Shown one piece after another: positions 35,730-45,987 of a stretch of 64,000 nt of DNA (the stretch's first letter is position 1; each line of letters starts with the position of its first letter). The translations under genes were made by a program, and so were the position numbers. Under the pieces are notes generated by a model. That model was given only the letters and a program-made list of their open reading frames with translations, made no database searches and was not told the DNA's origin. Origin of the DNA: Ectopseudomonas alcaliphila (GTDB lineage Bacteria; Pseudomonadota; Gammaproteobacteria; Pseudomonadales; Pseudomonadaceae); the NCBI RefSeq assembly GCF_900101755.1, contig NZ_FNAE01000001.1:372001-436000 (forward strand). Reading direction: 5' to 3'.

Positions 35730-36506
35730 TCAGTCACAGGCAGGCTTGCGCCCAGGGCGGTCACGCATCTGCCACAGGCGCTGCACATCCGGGCGCAGCC
35801 ACTCGGCATTGCTGTCCAGGGTTCGCTTGAGCACATCCCTGACCCACTCGGGCAGGTGCGGATGCAGGCGGTAGTACACCCACTGCCCATTGCGCCGATC
35901 TTCCAGCAGACCGCTGCTGCGCAATAGCGCCAGGTGCCGGGAAATCTTCGGCTGAGCCTCTTCCAGCGCGGCGGTCAGCTCGCAGACGCACAGCTCCTGC
36001 TCGAGGGTAACGAGCATGGCGATACGCGCTCGCGTCTCATCGGCCAGGCACTTGAACAGCTCAGTGGGGGTCATGCCATCGTTGGCAGCACTGGCTGGCT
36101 TGCTCTTGATCAGCACGAACATCTTTATCCGCTCGTGGATCTCGTGCAGGGTCTTGCGATAGGCGTCCTTCTGCGAGCTGGTCGCCGGGTCTTCGAAATT
36201 CCAGGCGATGTATTCGCCTGTACCAGGCAGCGCCAGGCACTCCAGCGCAGACTTGTCACATAGCGTGATCACATAGTCGAACGGCTCGCCCGCCAGCTGC
36301 TCGACGGACTTGCTGAACAGCCCGGCGGTGGAAACGCCAAGGTGCTCCAGCGCATCGCGGGTGCGCGGGTCTACCTCAGTGGGCGCGGTGCCCGCACTGA
36401 AGGCTTCGAAATGTTTGGAGTCGGTATGGCGCAGCAGCGCTTCGGCCATCTGCGAGCGCGACGAGTTGGCCACGCAGAGGAACAGGACACGCTTTTTCTG
36501 GCTCAT
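35730..36506 (-). CDS. Fusion of thioredoxin-type arsenate reductase (ArsC) and ArsR repressor
   Basis: 258 residues from ATG 36506, with GGAA upstream; a TTG five codons earlier is possible. Residues 1-140 are an LMW-phosphatase-fold arsenate reductase with P-loop CVANSSRS (Cys11, Arg17) and the redox pair CDKSALEC (Cys83, Cys90), the thioredoxin-coupled pattern. Residues about 145-245 are an ArsR/SmtB winged helix ([15 protein letters not shown], recognition helix [17 protein letters not shown]). The As(III) motif ELCVCEL gives Cys173 and Cys175. It heads the leftward ars operon and is divergent from acr3, so it probably represses both. Confidence 0.92.
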   Translation of the reverse strand: MSQKKRVLFLCVANSSRSQMAEALLRHTDSKHFEAFSAGTAPTEVDPRTRDALEHLGVSTAGLFSKSVEQLAGEPFDYVITLCDKSALECLALPGTGEYIAWNFEDPATSSQKDAYRKTLHEIHERIKMFVLIKSKPASAANDGMTPTELFKCLADETRARIAMLVTLEQELCVCELTAALEEAQPKISRHLALLRSSGLLEDRRNGQWVYYRLHPHLPEWVRDVLKRTLDSNAEWLRPDVQRLWQMRDRPGRKPACD

Positions 36507-36534
36507 GTTGATTTCCATCAAGGATGCACACGAG

Positions 36535-36576
36535 CGAATATATTATTTTTCAGATATACAGTAAATCGAATATATT
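36535..36576. promoter_or_regulatory. Candidate ArsR operator region with direct repeat
   Basis: CGAATATATT occurs at 36535-36544 and again at 36567-36576, 32 bases apart (about three helical turns). The stretch between is AT-rich (TTTTTCAGATATAC) and lies in the 106-base gap between the divergent arsC-arsR and acr3 genes. Such a position fits a repressor site controlling both operons; this is unproven. Confidence 0.5.
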
Positions 36577-36612
36577 TGAGCCATTCGCCCGTGACGAGGA
36601 TAGGCAGCGAAG

Positions 36613-37683
36613 ATGACAAATGCGTGCGACACCGCCCTGAAGCAATCCGCAGGCGCGCCCCTGGGTTTCTTCGAACGCTACCTGACCCTGTGGGTGTTCC
36701 TCTGTATCGCGGCCGGTACGGTACTCGGCCTGGTCGCTCCGCAGGCCGCCCAGGCGGTGGGCGCCATGGAGATTGCCCAGGTGAACATCCCGGTCGGCGT
36801 GCTGATCTGGGTGATGATCATCCCCATGCTGATGAAGATCGACTTCGCCTCGCTGCATGAAGTGCGCGGGCAGAAAGCCGGTATCGGCGTCACCCTGTTC
36901 GTCAACTGGGTGGTCAAGCCCTTCTCCATGGCCCTGATCGGCTGGCTGTTCATCAAGATCCTGTTCGCCGACTGGCTGCCGGCCGACCAGCTCGACAGCT
37001 ACATGGCCGGGCTGATCCTGCTGGGCGCCGCACCCTGTACGGCGATGGTGTTCGTGTGGAGCAACCTGTGCAACGGCAACGCCAACTTCACCATCAGCCA
37101 GGTGGCGCTCAACGATCTGGTGATGGTGTTCGCCTTCGCCCCCATCGTCGCCCTGCTGCTCGGCGTATCGTCTATCCCGGTGCCCTGGGACACCCTGCTG
37201 CTGTCGGTGGTGATGTACATCGTCATCCCCCTGGCCATCGCCCAGGCCGTGCGCGCCCACCTGCTCAAGCGCGGCAAGCCCGCCTTCGATGCGGCACTGG
37301 CGAAAATCTCCCCCTTCTCCATCCTCGCCCTGCTGGCCACCCTGGTGCTGCTGTTCTCCTTTCAGGGCCAGGCCATCGTCGAACAACCGCTGGTGATCGG
37401 CATTCTGGCCATGCCTATCCTGCTGCAGACACTGTTCATCGCCGCGCTCGGTTACTGGCTCAACCGCTCACTCAAGGTACGCCATGACGTGGCCGGTCCC
37501 TCGACCATGATCGGCGCCTCCAACTTCTTCGAGTTGGCCGTGGCGGTGGCCATCGTGCTCTATGGCTTCGACTCCGGCGCCGCGCTGGCTACCGTAGTCG
37601 GTGTGCTGATCGAGGTGCCGGTGATGCTCTGGCTGGTACGCATGGTCAACAAGAGTCGCAGTTGGTACGAGCGGGCCTTGTAG
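36613..37683 (+). CDS. acr3: ACR3 family arsenite efflux permease
   Basis: 356 residues with ten hydrophobic segments. Family motifs include WVMIIPMLMKIDF, GLILLGAAPCTAMVFVWSNLCNGNANFT (the conserved Cys in APCTAMVFVWS is needed for arsenite transport) and GASNFFELAVAVAI. It exports arsenite driven by proton motive force. It is divergent from the arsC-arsR fusion and the only ars gene on the plus strand besides arsO. Confidence 0.96.
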   Translation: MTNACDTALKQSAGAPLGFFERYLTLWVFLCIAAGTVLGLVAPQAAQAVGAMEIAQVNIPVGVLIWVMIIPMLMKIDFASLHEVRGQKAGIGVTLFVNWVVKPFSMALIGWLFIKILFADWLPADQLDSYMAGLILLGAAPCTAMVFVWSNLCNGNANFTISQVALNDLVMVFAFAPIVALLLGVSSIPVPWDTLLLSVVMYIVIPLAIAQAVRAHLLKRGKPAFDAALAKISPFSILALLATLVLLFSFQGQAIVEQPLVIGILAMPILLQTLFIAALGYWLNRSLKVRHDVAGPSTMIGASNFFELAVAVAIVLYGFDSGAALATVVGVLIEVPVMLWLVRMVNKSRSWYERAL

Positions 37684-37868
37684 CTTGCAAGCGAGCACGA
37701 TGCCTCTACACCTGACTAGACGTACAAGTGAACAACCCAGTGAAGAAGACCGCGCCGCATCCGACCTGCACAAGCAGGCCGACGCCTGCTTTTCAGGGAG
37801 CAGCTCGGGCAAACAGCAAGACTTGAAGGATTGCGCTGCCCAATCGCCCCAGAACAGCGAGCAACGCG

Positions 37869-38837
37869 TCAGCCGCCGATGATCTTCATCACCGTGACGC
37901 CGCCGGAGAAGGCCAGGTCCTGCTTGTCACCCAGCGCCTTGACCAGCAGACGCTGCAGCGCCGGCAAGGCCTGGTGACGGGGTTTGTCCAGCAGGTCGCC
38001 AACGAAGTGGCGGTTGCTCGAAGACAGGCAGCCATGCAGCCAGCCGGTGGAGGACAGGCGCAAGCGCGAGCAGGTACGGCAGAACGGCACGCTTTCGTTG
38101 GCGATCACACCGAAATGGCCGGTGCCGGGAATGGCGTAGCGCATCGCGGTAGCGTCCACCGGGGCGCTGGCCTGGACGTACTGGTGACGAGTGCCGATCA
38201 GCTCCAGCAGCTCTGGCAGGCCGACGAACTGCTGGTTGAAGGCATTGGGATCACGCGCCAGGTGGCCCATGCGCATCAGTTCGATGAAGCGCAGCTCGAA
38301 ACCGCGTTCCAGGCAGTACTCGAGCAGCGGCAGCACCTGATCGAGGTTCTGCCCGCGCAATGGCACCATGTTGACCTTGATCTTCATCCCGGCTTCGCGC
38401 GCCGCTTCCATTCCGGCCAGCACGCTGGCCAGGTCGCCGCCGCGGGCGATGCTGCGGAAGGCGTCGGCGTCGAGGGTATCGAGGGAAACATTGAGGCGGC
38501 GAATACCGCATTCGACCAACAGCGGCAACTTGCGCTCGAGCAGCTGGCCGTTGGTGGTCAGGCTGATATCGTCGAGACCGAGCTGGCTGACCTGACGCAG
38601 GAAGGGCTCCAGGCGCGTGCTAACCAGCGGCTCACCACCGGTGATGCGCAGGCGCTCGATGCCGGCTGCTTCGATCAGATAAGCCACGCCACGTGCCATG
38701 GCGTCGGCGGAGAGTTCATCCTGAGCGGCGACCAGACGCTTGCCGTTCGGCACACAGTAGGTGCAGGCGTAGTTGCAGGCGGCGGTCAGGCTGACGCGAA
38801 GATTGCGGAAGCGTCTGCCCTGGCGGTCGACGATCAT
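37869..38837 (-). CDS. moaA: MoaA GTP 3',8-cyclase (molybdopterin biosynthesis)
   Basis: 322 residues, ATG 38837 with GGAGCT upstream. The radical-SAM cluster is CNYACTYC, preceded by the RNLRVSLTAA segment; the second iron-sulfur site is in CRTCSRLRLSSTGWLHGC. The protein ends IIGG, the double glycine typical of MoaA. It starts molybdenum cofactor synthesis from GTP. No other moa genes are adjacent, and pseudomonads often carry two moaA copies. Confidence 0.93.
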   Translation of the reverse strand: MIVDRQGRRFRNLRVSLTAACNYACTYCVPNGKRLVAAQDELSADAMARGVAYLIEAAGIERLRITGGEPLVSTRLEPFLRQVSQLGLDDISLTTNGQLLERKLPLLVECGIRRLNVSLDTLDADAFRSIARGGDLASVLAGMEAAREAGMKIKVNMVPLRGQNLDQVLPLLEYCLERGFELRFIELMRMGHLARDPNAFNQQFVGLPELLELIGTRHQYVQASAPVDATAMRYAIPGTGHFGVIANESVPFCRTCSRLRLSSTGWLHGCLSSSNRHFVGDLLDKPRHQALPALQRLLVKALGDKQDLAFSGGVTVMKIIGG

Positions 38838-38916
38838 TGAGAGCTCCAGTTCGTTAAGAACCGGAGTATATCGCTATGTCAGCCACGGCACAGTCCCGTG
38901 GCCGACCAGTCAAGCA

Positions 38917-39540
38917 TCAGGCGTCGCGCTTGCGCTTGTTGCCCATACGTACGCCGATGTCCATGAGGAACTGGAAGAAGCCCTCCTGATCCTCGAGCAC
39001 GTTGCTCCAGAACGGCGAGTGGTACAGTGCCACGGCGCCGTGCACCAGCGCCCAGGCAGCGCAGTAGTGGAAGTACGGCGGCACATCTTCCAGCTTGCCT
39101 TCGGCGATGCGACCCTTGATCAGCTGGGTCAGACGCTCGAAATTGGAAGCACGGATCTTGTGCAGCTGCTCGACCATTTCCGGCACTTGATTGCCCTTGA
39201 CCACCTTCTCTTCCAGGCGGTCGAACAAGCGATAGCGCTGCGGATCGCGCATGCGGAATTCGAAGTAGGCACGCGACAGCGCTTCCTTGTCACGATCCAC
39301 ATCGGCCGAATGCAGCAGCTCGTTGAGATCACGCTCGTAGTCGAGCATCAGGCGCAGGTAAATCTCCGCCTTGGACTTGAAGTGCTTGTAGATGGTGCCT
39401 TTGCCGATACCGACCGCATCAGCGATCATCTCGACGGTAACGCTGTCTTCTCCCTGTTCAAGGAAGAGTTTCAGCGCGGTATCGAGAATTTCTTGCTCGC
39501 GGCGACGGAATTCGCGGACCTTACGGGGTTCTTTCTGCAT
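38917..39540 (-). CDS. TetR family transcriptional regulator
   Basis: 207 residues. N-terminal helix-turn-helix at about 15-60 (EILDTALKLFLEQGEDSVTVEMIADAVGIGKGTIYKHFKSK). The rest is an all-helical ligand-binding or dimerisation domain. It is divergent from the aminotransferase-like gene with a 75-base gap, so control of that gene is plausible. Ligand unknown. Confidence 0.93.
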   Translation of the reverse strand: MQKEPRKVREFRRREQEILDTALKLFLEQGEDSVTVEMIADAVGIGKGTIYKHFKSKAEIYLRLMLDYERDLNELLHSADVDRDKEALSRAYFEFRMRDPQRYRLFDRLEEKVVKGNQVPEMVEQLHKIRASNFERLTQLIKGRIAEGKLEDVPPYFHYCAAWALVHGAVALYHSPFWSNVLEDQEGFFQFLMDIGVRMGNKRKRDA

Positions 39541-39615
39541 AAAGGGACTGCGGGGTCAAAAATCGAAGCCGCCTATTATGCCCAAATGCGGCCAAATTGC
39601 ACGGATCATCCGACC

Positions 39616-40749
39616 ATGTACGTGTTTCATGATGAGTTCCCCCTGGAAAGTGGACTGCGCTACCTGAACCATGCAGCAGTCGCCCCCTGGCCAAAACGCA
39701 GTGCTGAAGCGGTTCGACGGTTCTCGGAAGCGAACGTGACCAGCGGTGCGCGTGACTATCCCGACTGGCTGAAACTTGAGCGCAGCCTACGTGAACGCCT
39801 TGTACGCCTGATGAACGCGCCAAGTACTGGTGATATTGCCCTGGTCAAGAATACGTCCGAGGCGCTTTCCTTCGTGGCCTTCGGCCTGGACTGGCGGGCC
39901 GGCGACCAGGTGATCATCAGCGACGAGGAATTCCCCTCCAACCGCATCGTCTGGCTGGCACTCGCAGCCCAAGGCGTGGAGGTGGTCGAGGTCAGCCTCA
40001 AGGGCGATGACCCGGAGGCAGCCCTGCTCGCCGCCTTCACCCCGCGAACCCGCCTGCTGTCGATCAGTGCCGTGCAGTTCGCCAGCGGTCTGCGCCTGGA
40101 TCTGCCGCGCCTCGGCCGCGGCTGCCGCCAGCGCGGCGTACTGTTCTGCATCGATGCCATTCAGCAGCTGGGCGCCCTGCCCTTCGATGTACAGGCCTAC
40201 GACTGCGACTTCGCCATGGCCGACGGCCACAAATGGATGCTCGGCCCGGAAGGCCTGGCGGTGTTCTATTGCCGCAGTGCGGTACGCGATCAGCTGAAAC
40301 TTCACGAGTACGGCTGGCACATGCTGGAGCATGCCGGCGATTACACCCGCCAGGATTGGCAACCGGCACGCAGTGCAAGGCGCTTCGAATGTGGCAGCCC
40401 GAACATGCTGGGGGCCTTCGCTCTGGAGGCGAGCCTGTCGCTGCTCGAAGACGTGGGCATGGAGCGGGTCGGCGCGCTACTGGAAGAACGGGTTCAGCGC
40501 CTGAACGACGGTATTCGCGTATTACCCGGTGCGGTGATCCATAGCCCGCTCGACCCGGCGCGCTGTGCCGGCATCCTCAACTTCAGCCTGGCAGGCTGGG
40601 ACAACCCCGCGCTGTATCAACGTCTGCGCGAGGAACAGGTGATCTGCGTGCAGCGCGGGCCTGGTGTACGTCTGTCGCCTCATTTCTACACCAGCGAGCA
40701 GGTGATCGAGGAAACACTGCGCCTGCTAACCCAGTTGGCAAAAGGGTGA
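39616..40749 (+). CDS. Class V aminotransferase / cysteine desulfurase-like PLP enzyme
   Basis: 377 residues from ATG 39616; the long in-frame extension upstream overlaps the TetR gene and is discarded. The opening LRYLNHAAVAPWP is the family start. The Schiff-base lysine is in ADGHKWMLGPEGLAVFY (near residue 211), with DAIQQLG providing the PLP-contacting Asp. Family members include cysteine desulfurases and isopenicillin epimerase-like enzymes; the substrate cannot be told. No iscU or sufE partner is present. Confidence 0.9.
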   Translation: MYVFHDEFPLESGLRYLNHAAVAPWPKRSAEAVRRFSEANVTSGARDYPDWLKLERSLRERLVRLMNAPSTGDIALVKNTSEALSFVAFGLDWRAGDQVIISDEEFPSNRIVWLALAAQGVEVVEVSLKGDDPEAALLAAFTPRTRLLSISAVQFASGLRLDLPRLGRGCRQRGVLFCIDAIQQLGALPFDVQAYDCDFAMADGHKWMLGPEGLAVFYCRSAVRDQLKLHEYGWHMLEHAGDYTRQDWQPARSARRFECGSPNMLGAFALEASLSLLEDVGMERVGALLEERVQRLNDGIRVLPGAVIHSPLDPARCAGILNFSLAGWDNPALYQRLREEQVICVQRGPGVRLSPHFYTSEQVIEETLRLLTQLAKG

Positions 40750-40825
40750 GGACTCAGCAGCGTCTGCGGTATTCCAAATCCGTTTAAAAAACTCAGGCTT
40801 TGGCCTGGACGCTCGCCGATCATGG

Positions 40826-40833
40826 CTAATACT
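40826..40833 (+). promoter_or_regulatory. RpoS-type -10 element of rgsA
   Basis: CTAATACT lies about 7 bases before the predicted RNA 5' end, matching the CTATACT-like -10 of sigma-S promoters. The RgsA RNA of P. aeruginosa is RpoS dependent. Confidence 0.6.
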
Positions 40834-40839
40834 GGAACT

Positions 40840-40959
40840 TACTGGTGTGCGGCATATCCCCCCAAGTGCCCCGCCAGCCAAGGTACCGTGGACCGCGTAC
40901 CTTGATTTACTCCTAATGGTCTTAACCCGGATTCATCCCCCAGAATCCGGGTTTTTTTT
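40840..40959 (+). ncRNA. rgsA: RgsA (P16) small regulatory RNA
   Basis: About 120 nt. It sits immediately before tatD, pilZ, holB and tmk, the P. aeruginosa location of rgsA (PA2958.1). The body contains GGTGTGCGGCATATCCCCCC and a GGTACC...GGTACC-type stem (GGTACCGTGG, CGCGTACC). It ends in a strong Rho-independent terminator. RgsA is a Gac- and RpoS-linked RNA involved in oxidative-stress responses. Identification rests on synteny, length and the terminator, not on a database search. The 5' end is approximate. Confidence 0.8.
40924..40959 (+). terminator. Rho-independent terminator of rgsA
   Basis: Perfect 11-base stem AACCCGGATTC / GAATCCGGGTT with an 8-base loop, followed by a run of T residues (40952-40959). 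Confidence 0.93.
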
Positions 40960-40980
40960 GCTCAGCGGATCGCCGTTCCC

Positions 40981-41096
40981 GTAGGGTGGGTTAGCCGCCT
41001 GTCACGGTCGTTGACTGCTTCGCTGGATCTGGGTGCGGCGTAATCCACCATGGCTGCAACGCCTCACATCGCCTGGTGCGCGCGGCGCACCCTACG
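40981..41096. repeat. GTAGGGTG-type repeat between rgsA and tatD
   Basis: Starts GTAGGGTGGGTTAGCCGCC and ends GGTGCGCGCGGCGCACCCTAC (arm of the GTAGGGTGCGCC family). The two halves are not a clean palindrome. The remaining bases in 40750-41101 outside rgsA hold no gene. Confidence 0.7.
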
Positions 41097-41101
41097 GGCT
41101 G

Positions 41102-41890
41102 TTACGCGTCAGCCACACCAGCCAACGGGAACAGACGCTTGAAGTTGTTCGAGGTCTGCTCGGCCAGCGCCTCGTAACTCACCCCACGCAGCAGCGCCAG
41201 GTACTCGGCCACTTCACGCACGTATTGCGGCAGGTTGGGTTTACCGCGGTGCGGCACGGGCGCCAGGTAAGGCGAGTCGGTTTCCACCAGCAGACGATCG
41301 GCAGGCACCTGACGCGCCACATCACGCAGTGCCTCGGCATTGCGGAAGGTGACGATGCCGGACAGGGAAATATAGAAACCGATGTCCAGCGCCGCCTTGG
41401 CCATCTCCCAGTCTTCGGTGAAGCAATGCAGCACGCCGGCCTGTGGCAGCGCCGCCTCGCGCAGCAGAGCCAGGGTGTCGGCACGGGCTTCGCGGGTATG
41501 CACGATTACCGGCTTGCCCGTGATGCGCGCCGCCTCCAGATGCAGCCGGAAGGAGGCCTGCTGCAGCGCTGCGGATTCCGGCTCGTAGTGATAGTCCAGG
41601 CCGGTTTCACCGATGGCCACCACCTTCGGGTGCGCCAGCTCGCCCAGCAGCCAGTCCAACGCAGGCTCGGCGCCCGGCTCGAGATCCAGTGGATGCACGC
41701 CCACCGAACAGTCGACATCCGCATAGCGCTCGGCCAGGCCCTTGACCGTGGCGGCGTTGTCGGCGCTGACGCCGATGCACAGGAAATGCCCGACGCCGAC
41801 GGCGCGCGCCGCATCCAGGGTAGCATCCAGCGAACCGCCATGGGCAGCGAGGTCGAGACGATCAAGGTGGCAATGGGAGTCGATCAGCAC
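41102..41890 (-). CDS. TatD family metal-dependent deoxyribonuclease
   Basis: 262 residues, GTG start at 41890. TIM-barrel amidohydrolase with the metal-binding SHCHLDRL at the start (His6, His8), Glu in AIGETGLDYHY, His in VIVHTREA, and Asp in LLVETDSPYLAP. Family members act as 3'-5' exonucleases or DNA-repair nucleases. It is the last gene of the fab-tmk-holB block on this strand, as in P. aeruginosa. Confidence 0.94.
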   Translation of the reverse strand: MLIDSHCHLDRLDLAAHGGSLDATLDAARAVGVGHFLCIGVSADNAATVKGLAERYADVDCSVGVHPLDLEPGAEPALDWLLGELAHPKVVAIGETGLDYHYEPESAALQQASFRLHLEAARITGKPVIVHTREARADTLALLREAALPQAGVLHCFTEDWEMAKAALDIGFYISLSGIVTFRNAEALRDVARQVPADRLLVETDSPYLAPVPHRGKPNLPQYVREVAEYLALLRGVSYEALAEQTSNNFKRLFPLAGVADA

Positions 41891-42002
41891 AGCGGGAGAA
41901 CTCGGGCAAAGGGAAAACCCGAATTGTAATCGAAAGCGGCAGGTGTCTGGACGCTCTGAGGGATGCTTCGGCCGCGAGGACAGTCTGCTCGCGGCCAGCA
42001 GG

Positions 42003-42359
42003 TTACATGGTGTGAGTCGGGCGGTCGGACTTCAGCGCGCCAGCGAGGTAGGTTTCGATCTTGTTGCGGGCGGTGTTGTCGCCATCGTTGAACTGCACGC
42101 CGACACCTGCGGCGCGGTTGCCCTGGGCGCCTTTAGGGGTGATCCACACCACCTTGCCGGCCACCGGAATCTTCTCCGGCTCGTCCATCAGGTTGAGCAG
42201 CATGAACACTTCGTCACCGAGCTTGTAGCTCTTGTTGGTGGGTATGAAGAGACCGCCATTCTTGATGAAGGGCATGTAGGCCGCATACAGCACGGACTTG
42301 TCCTTGATGGTCAGGGACAGAATTCCGTTACGGGGACCCAGATTGGGTGGCAGGCTCAT
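42003..42359 (-). CDS. PilZ domain protein
   Basis: 118 residues, nearly all one PilZ domain. It occupies the position of P. aeruginosa PilZ (PA2960) between tatD and holB, and starts with the same kind of segment (MSLPPNLGPRNGILSLTIKD). Classical PilZ of this locus does not bind c-di-GMP well and is required for type IV pilus assembly with PilB and FimX. The RxxxR / DxSxxG c-di-GMP motifs are not evident, in keeping with that. Confidence 0.93.
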   Translation of the reverse strand: MSLPPNLGPRNGILSLTIKDKSVLYAAYMPFIKNGGLFIPTNKSYKLGDEVFMLLNLMDEPEKIPVAGKVVWITPKGAQGNRAAGVGVQFNDGDNTARNKIETYLAGALKSDRPTHTM

Positions 42360-42485
42360 CAGCGCATTCCTAGCGTTTATTGCTTAATGGCTGATTCTAG
42401 GGCTTGTTCATGCTCATGCGCAAACAACCGGGCGGCAGGGAGCCAGCAGAATGTGACGCTCTGCCGAATCCTGCCCCGGCGCGAG

Positions 42486-44112
<1,627 letters not shown>

Positions 44113-45168
44113 TTATTCGGTTTCGGCCGCCGCGCGTGGCGCGGGGCTGGAGCGGTAGTCGGCGCGACGCTTGAGCTGGTATTCGCGCACCGCGCGGTTG
44201 TGCTCGGCCAGGGTGTTGGAGAACACATGGCTACCGTCGCCTCGCGCGACGAAATACAGGGTGGTGCCATCGAGCGGGTTGAGCGCCGCGTGAATCGCCT
44301 CACGGCCGACCATGGCGATCGGCGTCGGCGGCATGCCGTCGATGGTGTAGGTGTTGTAGGGCGTTGGCGTGCGCAAGTCGGCGCGGGTGATGCGGCCGTT
44401 GTAGCGCTCGCCCATACCGTAGATGACGGTGGGATCGGTCTGCAGACGCATGCCGATGCGCAGGCGACGCACGAACACGCCAGCGATCTCGCCGCGCTCT
44501 TCGGGCACACCGGTTTCCTTCTCGATCATCGACGCCATGATCAGCGCGTCGTAGGGCTCGCGATAGGGCAACCCTTCGGCGCGCTTCTGCCACTCCTCGG
44601 CCAATACGCTCTCAAGACGAACGTTGGCCTGCTTGAGCAGGTCCTCGTCGCTCATGCCACGCACGTAGCGATAGGTATCGGGGAAGAAACGCCCTTCCGG
44701 GTTCTGCCCAGCCAGGCCCAGGCGCTCCATCAACTGGGCATCGCTGAGATCGGCCAGGCGCTGCTCCAGGCGCTCCTGACGGCCCAGGGCGGCGCGCACC
44801 TGGCGGAAGTTCCAACCCTCGACCAGGGTCAGGCTGTACTGCACCACCTCGCCACGCTGCCACAGGCCGAGCATGTCGCGAGCGTTGTGTTCGGGCAGCA
44901 AGCGGTATTCGCCGCTGTGCATGGCCGGAGCGCGCAGGTTGAAGCGCCAGTACAGGCGTAGCCAGAAGGCATTGTCGATCACGCCCTCCGCCTCCAGGCG
45001 ATTGAGCAGGCCGCTCGGCGTGGCGCCGGACGGCACCTCCAGGAGCATTTCTTCATTCAGATGCAGAGGCTGTTCCAGCGCTCTCTGCTGCTGCCAGGCG
45101 GCACCCACGACTAGCAGCGCAGCCAGTAGCACGCCGCACTCAAGCAGCACCAAGATCTTGCGTAGCAC
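44113..45168 (-). CDS. mltG: Endolytic transglycosylase MltG
   Basis: 351 residues, GTG start. One N-terminal membrane helix (LVLLECGVLLAALLVVGAAW), then a LysM-like domain and the YceG catalytic domain with EKETGVPEERGEIAGVFVRRLR (catalytic Glu) and NTYTIDGMPPTPIAMVG. It cleaves nascent peptidoglycan strands to set their length. Four bases downstream of pabC. Confidence 0.95.
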   Translation of the reverse strand: MLRKILVLLECGVLLAALLVVGAAWQQQRALEQPLHLNEEMLLEVPSGATPSGLLNRLEAEGVIDNAFWLRLYWRFNLRAPAMHSGEYRLLPEHNARDMLGLWQRGEVVQYSLTLVEGWNFRQVRAALGRQERLEQRLADLSDAQLMERLGLAGQNPEGRFFPDTYRYVRGMSDEDLLKQANVRLESVLAEEWQKRAEGLPYREPYDALIMASMIEKETGVPEERGEIAGVFVRRLRIGMRLQTDPTVIYGMGERYNGRITRADLRTPTPYNTYTIDGMPPTPIAMVGREAIHAALNPLDGTTLYFVARGDGSHVFSNTLAEHNRAVREYQLKRRADYRSSPAPRAAAETE

Positions 45169-45171
45169 CAG

Positions 45172-45987
45172 TTATTTACTCAGTAGGTCGCAGACGATGG
45201 CCTGCAGTTTACGGGTGAGCGGCCCGACCGACCAGTGTCGCTCTTGCAGCGCCCGTACAGGCCAGATGCCGTAAAGGCTGTTGCAGAGAAAGACTTCATC
45301 GGCAGTCAGCAGTTCGTGGAAGGAAATATCGCGTAACTCGACAGACAGCCCGAGCAACTGCGCCTGCTGCAGGATCTCGGCACGCATCACGCCGGCCACG
45401 CCACAGCGAGACAGATCGGCACTGAGCAGCCCACCGTCGACGATCAGGAACAGGTTGCTGTACACGCCCTCGATGACCCGGCCACTGCTGTCGCGCATCA
45501 GGCCCTCGGCATACTCGGCGTCCTGCCATTCGGCGCGCGCCAGTACCTGTTCCAGGCGGTTGAGGTGCTTGAGCCCGGCCAGCAACGGCTGCTCGGCCAG
45601 CCGCGTCACGCAGGGGAACAGACGCACGCCCTGCTCGGCATGCGCCGCAGGATACTGCGGCAGCGGTGCGGCCTGAAGAATACGCAGCGGCTGACAGGGC
45701 TGCGGTGGCGCATAGCCGCGCTGCCCCTCGCCACGGCTGACGATCAGCTTGGCCACGCCCTCGCCCAGCTGCGCGGCAAAGGCCTGCAGCTCGCTTTCCA
45801 TCAGGAGCGGATCGAGGGGAATGGACAAGCGCCGACAGCCATCGGCCAGGCGCGCCATATGCCGCGCCAGCAGCGGAATTTGGCCGCCACGCACGGCGAT
45901 GGTTTCGAACAGACCATCGCCGTAAGCCAGGCCACGGTCGCGAACCGACAACTGCTCGCCGGGCGCGCCGTTGACCCAGCTCAGCAT
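45172..45987 (-). CDS. pabC: Aminodeoxychorismate lyase
   Basis: 271 residues. Fold type IV PLP enzyme with NGAPGEQLSVRDRGLAYGDGLFETIAVRGG at the start; the PLP Lys is in AGLKHLNRLEQVLARAEW, and the EVFLCNSLYGIWPVRAL end is conserved. Makes p-aminobenzoate for folate. Its ATG overlaps the fabF stop (ATGA). Confidence 0.95.
   Translation of the reverse strand: MLSWVNGAPGEQLSVRDRGLAYGDGLFETIAVRGGQIPLLARHMARLADGCRRLSIPLDPLLMESELQAFAAQLGEGVAKLIVSRGEGQRGYAPPQPCQPLRILQAAPLPQYPAAHAEQGVRLFPCVTRLAEQPLLAGLKHLNRLEQVLARAEWQDAEYAEGLMRDSSGRVIEGVYSNLFLIVDGGLLSADLSRCGVAGVMRAEILQQAQLLGLSVELRDISFHELLTADEVFLCNSLYGIWPVRALQERHWSVGPLTRKLQAIVCDLLSK

Noticed and set aside
37684..37868. A 65-codon frame after acr3
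   Set aside because: Ser/Gln-rich without start signal or family; treated as non-coding.
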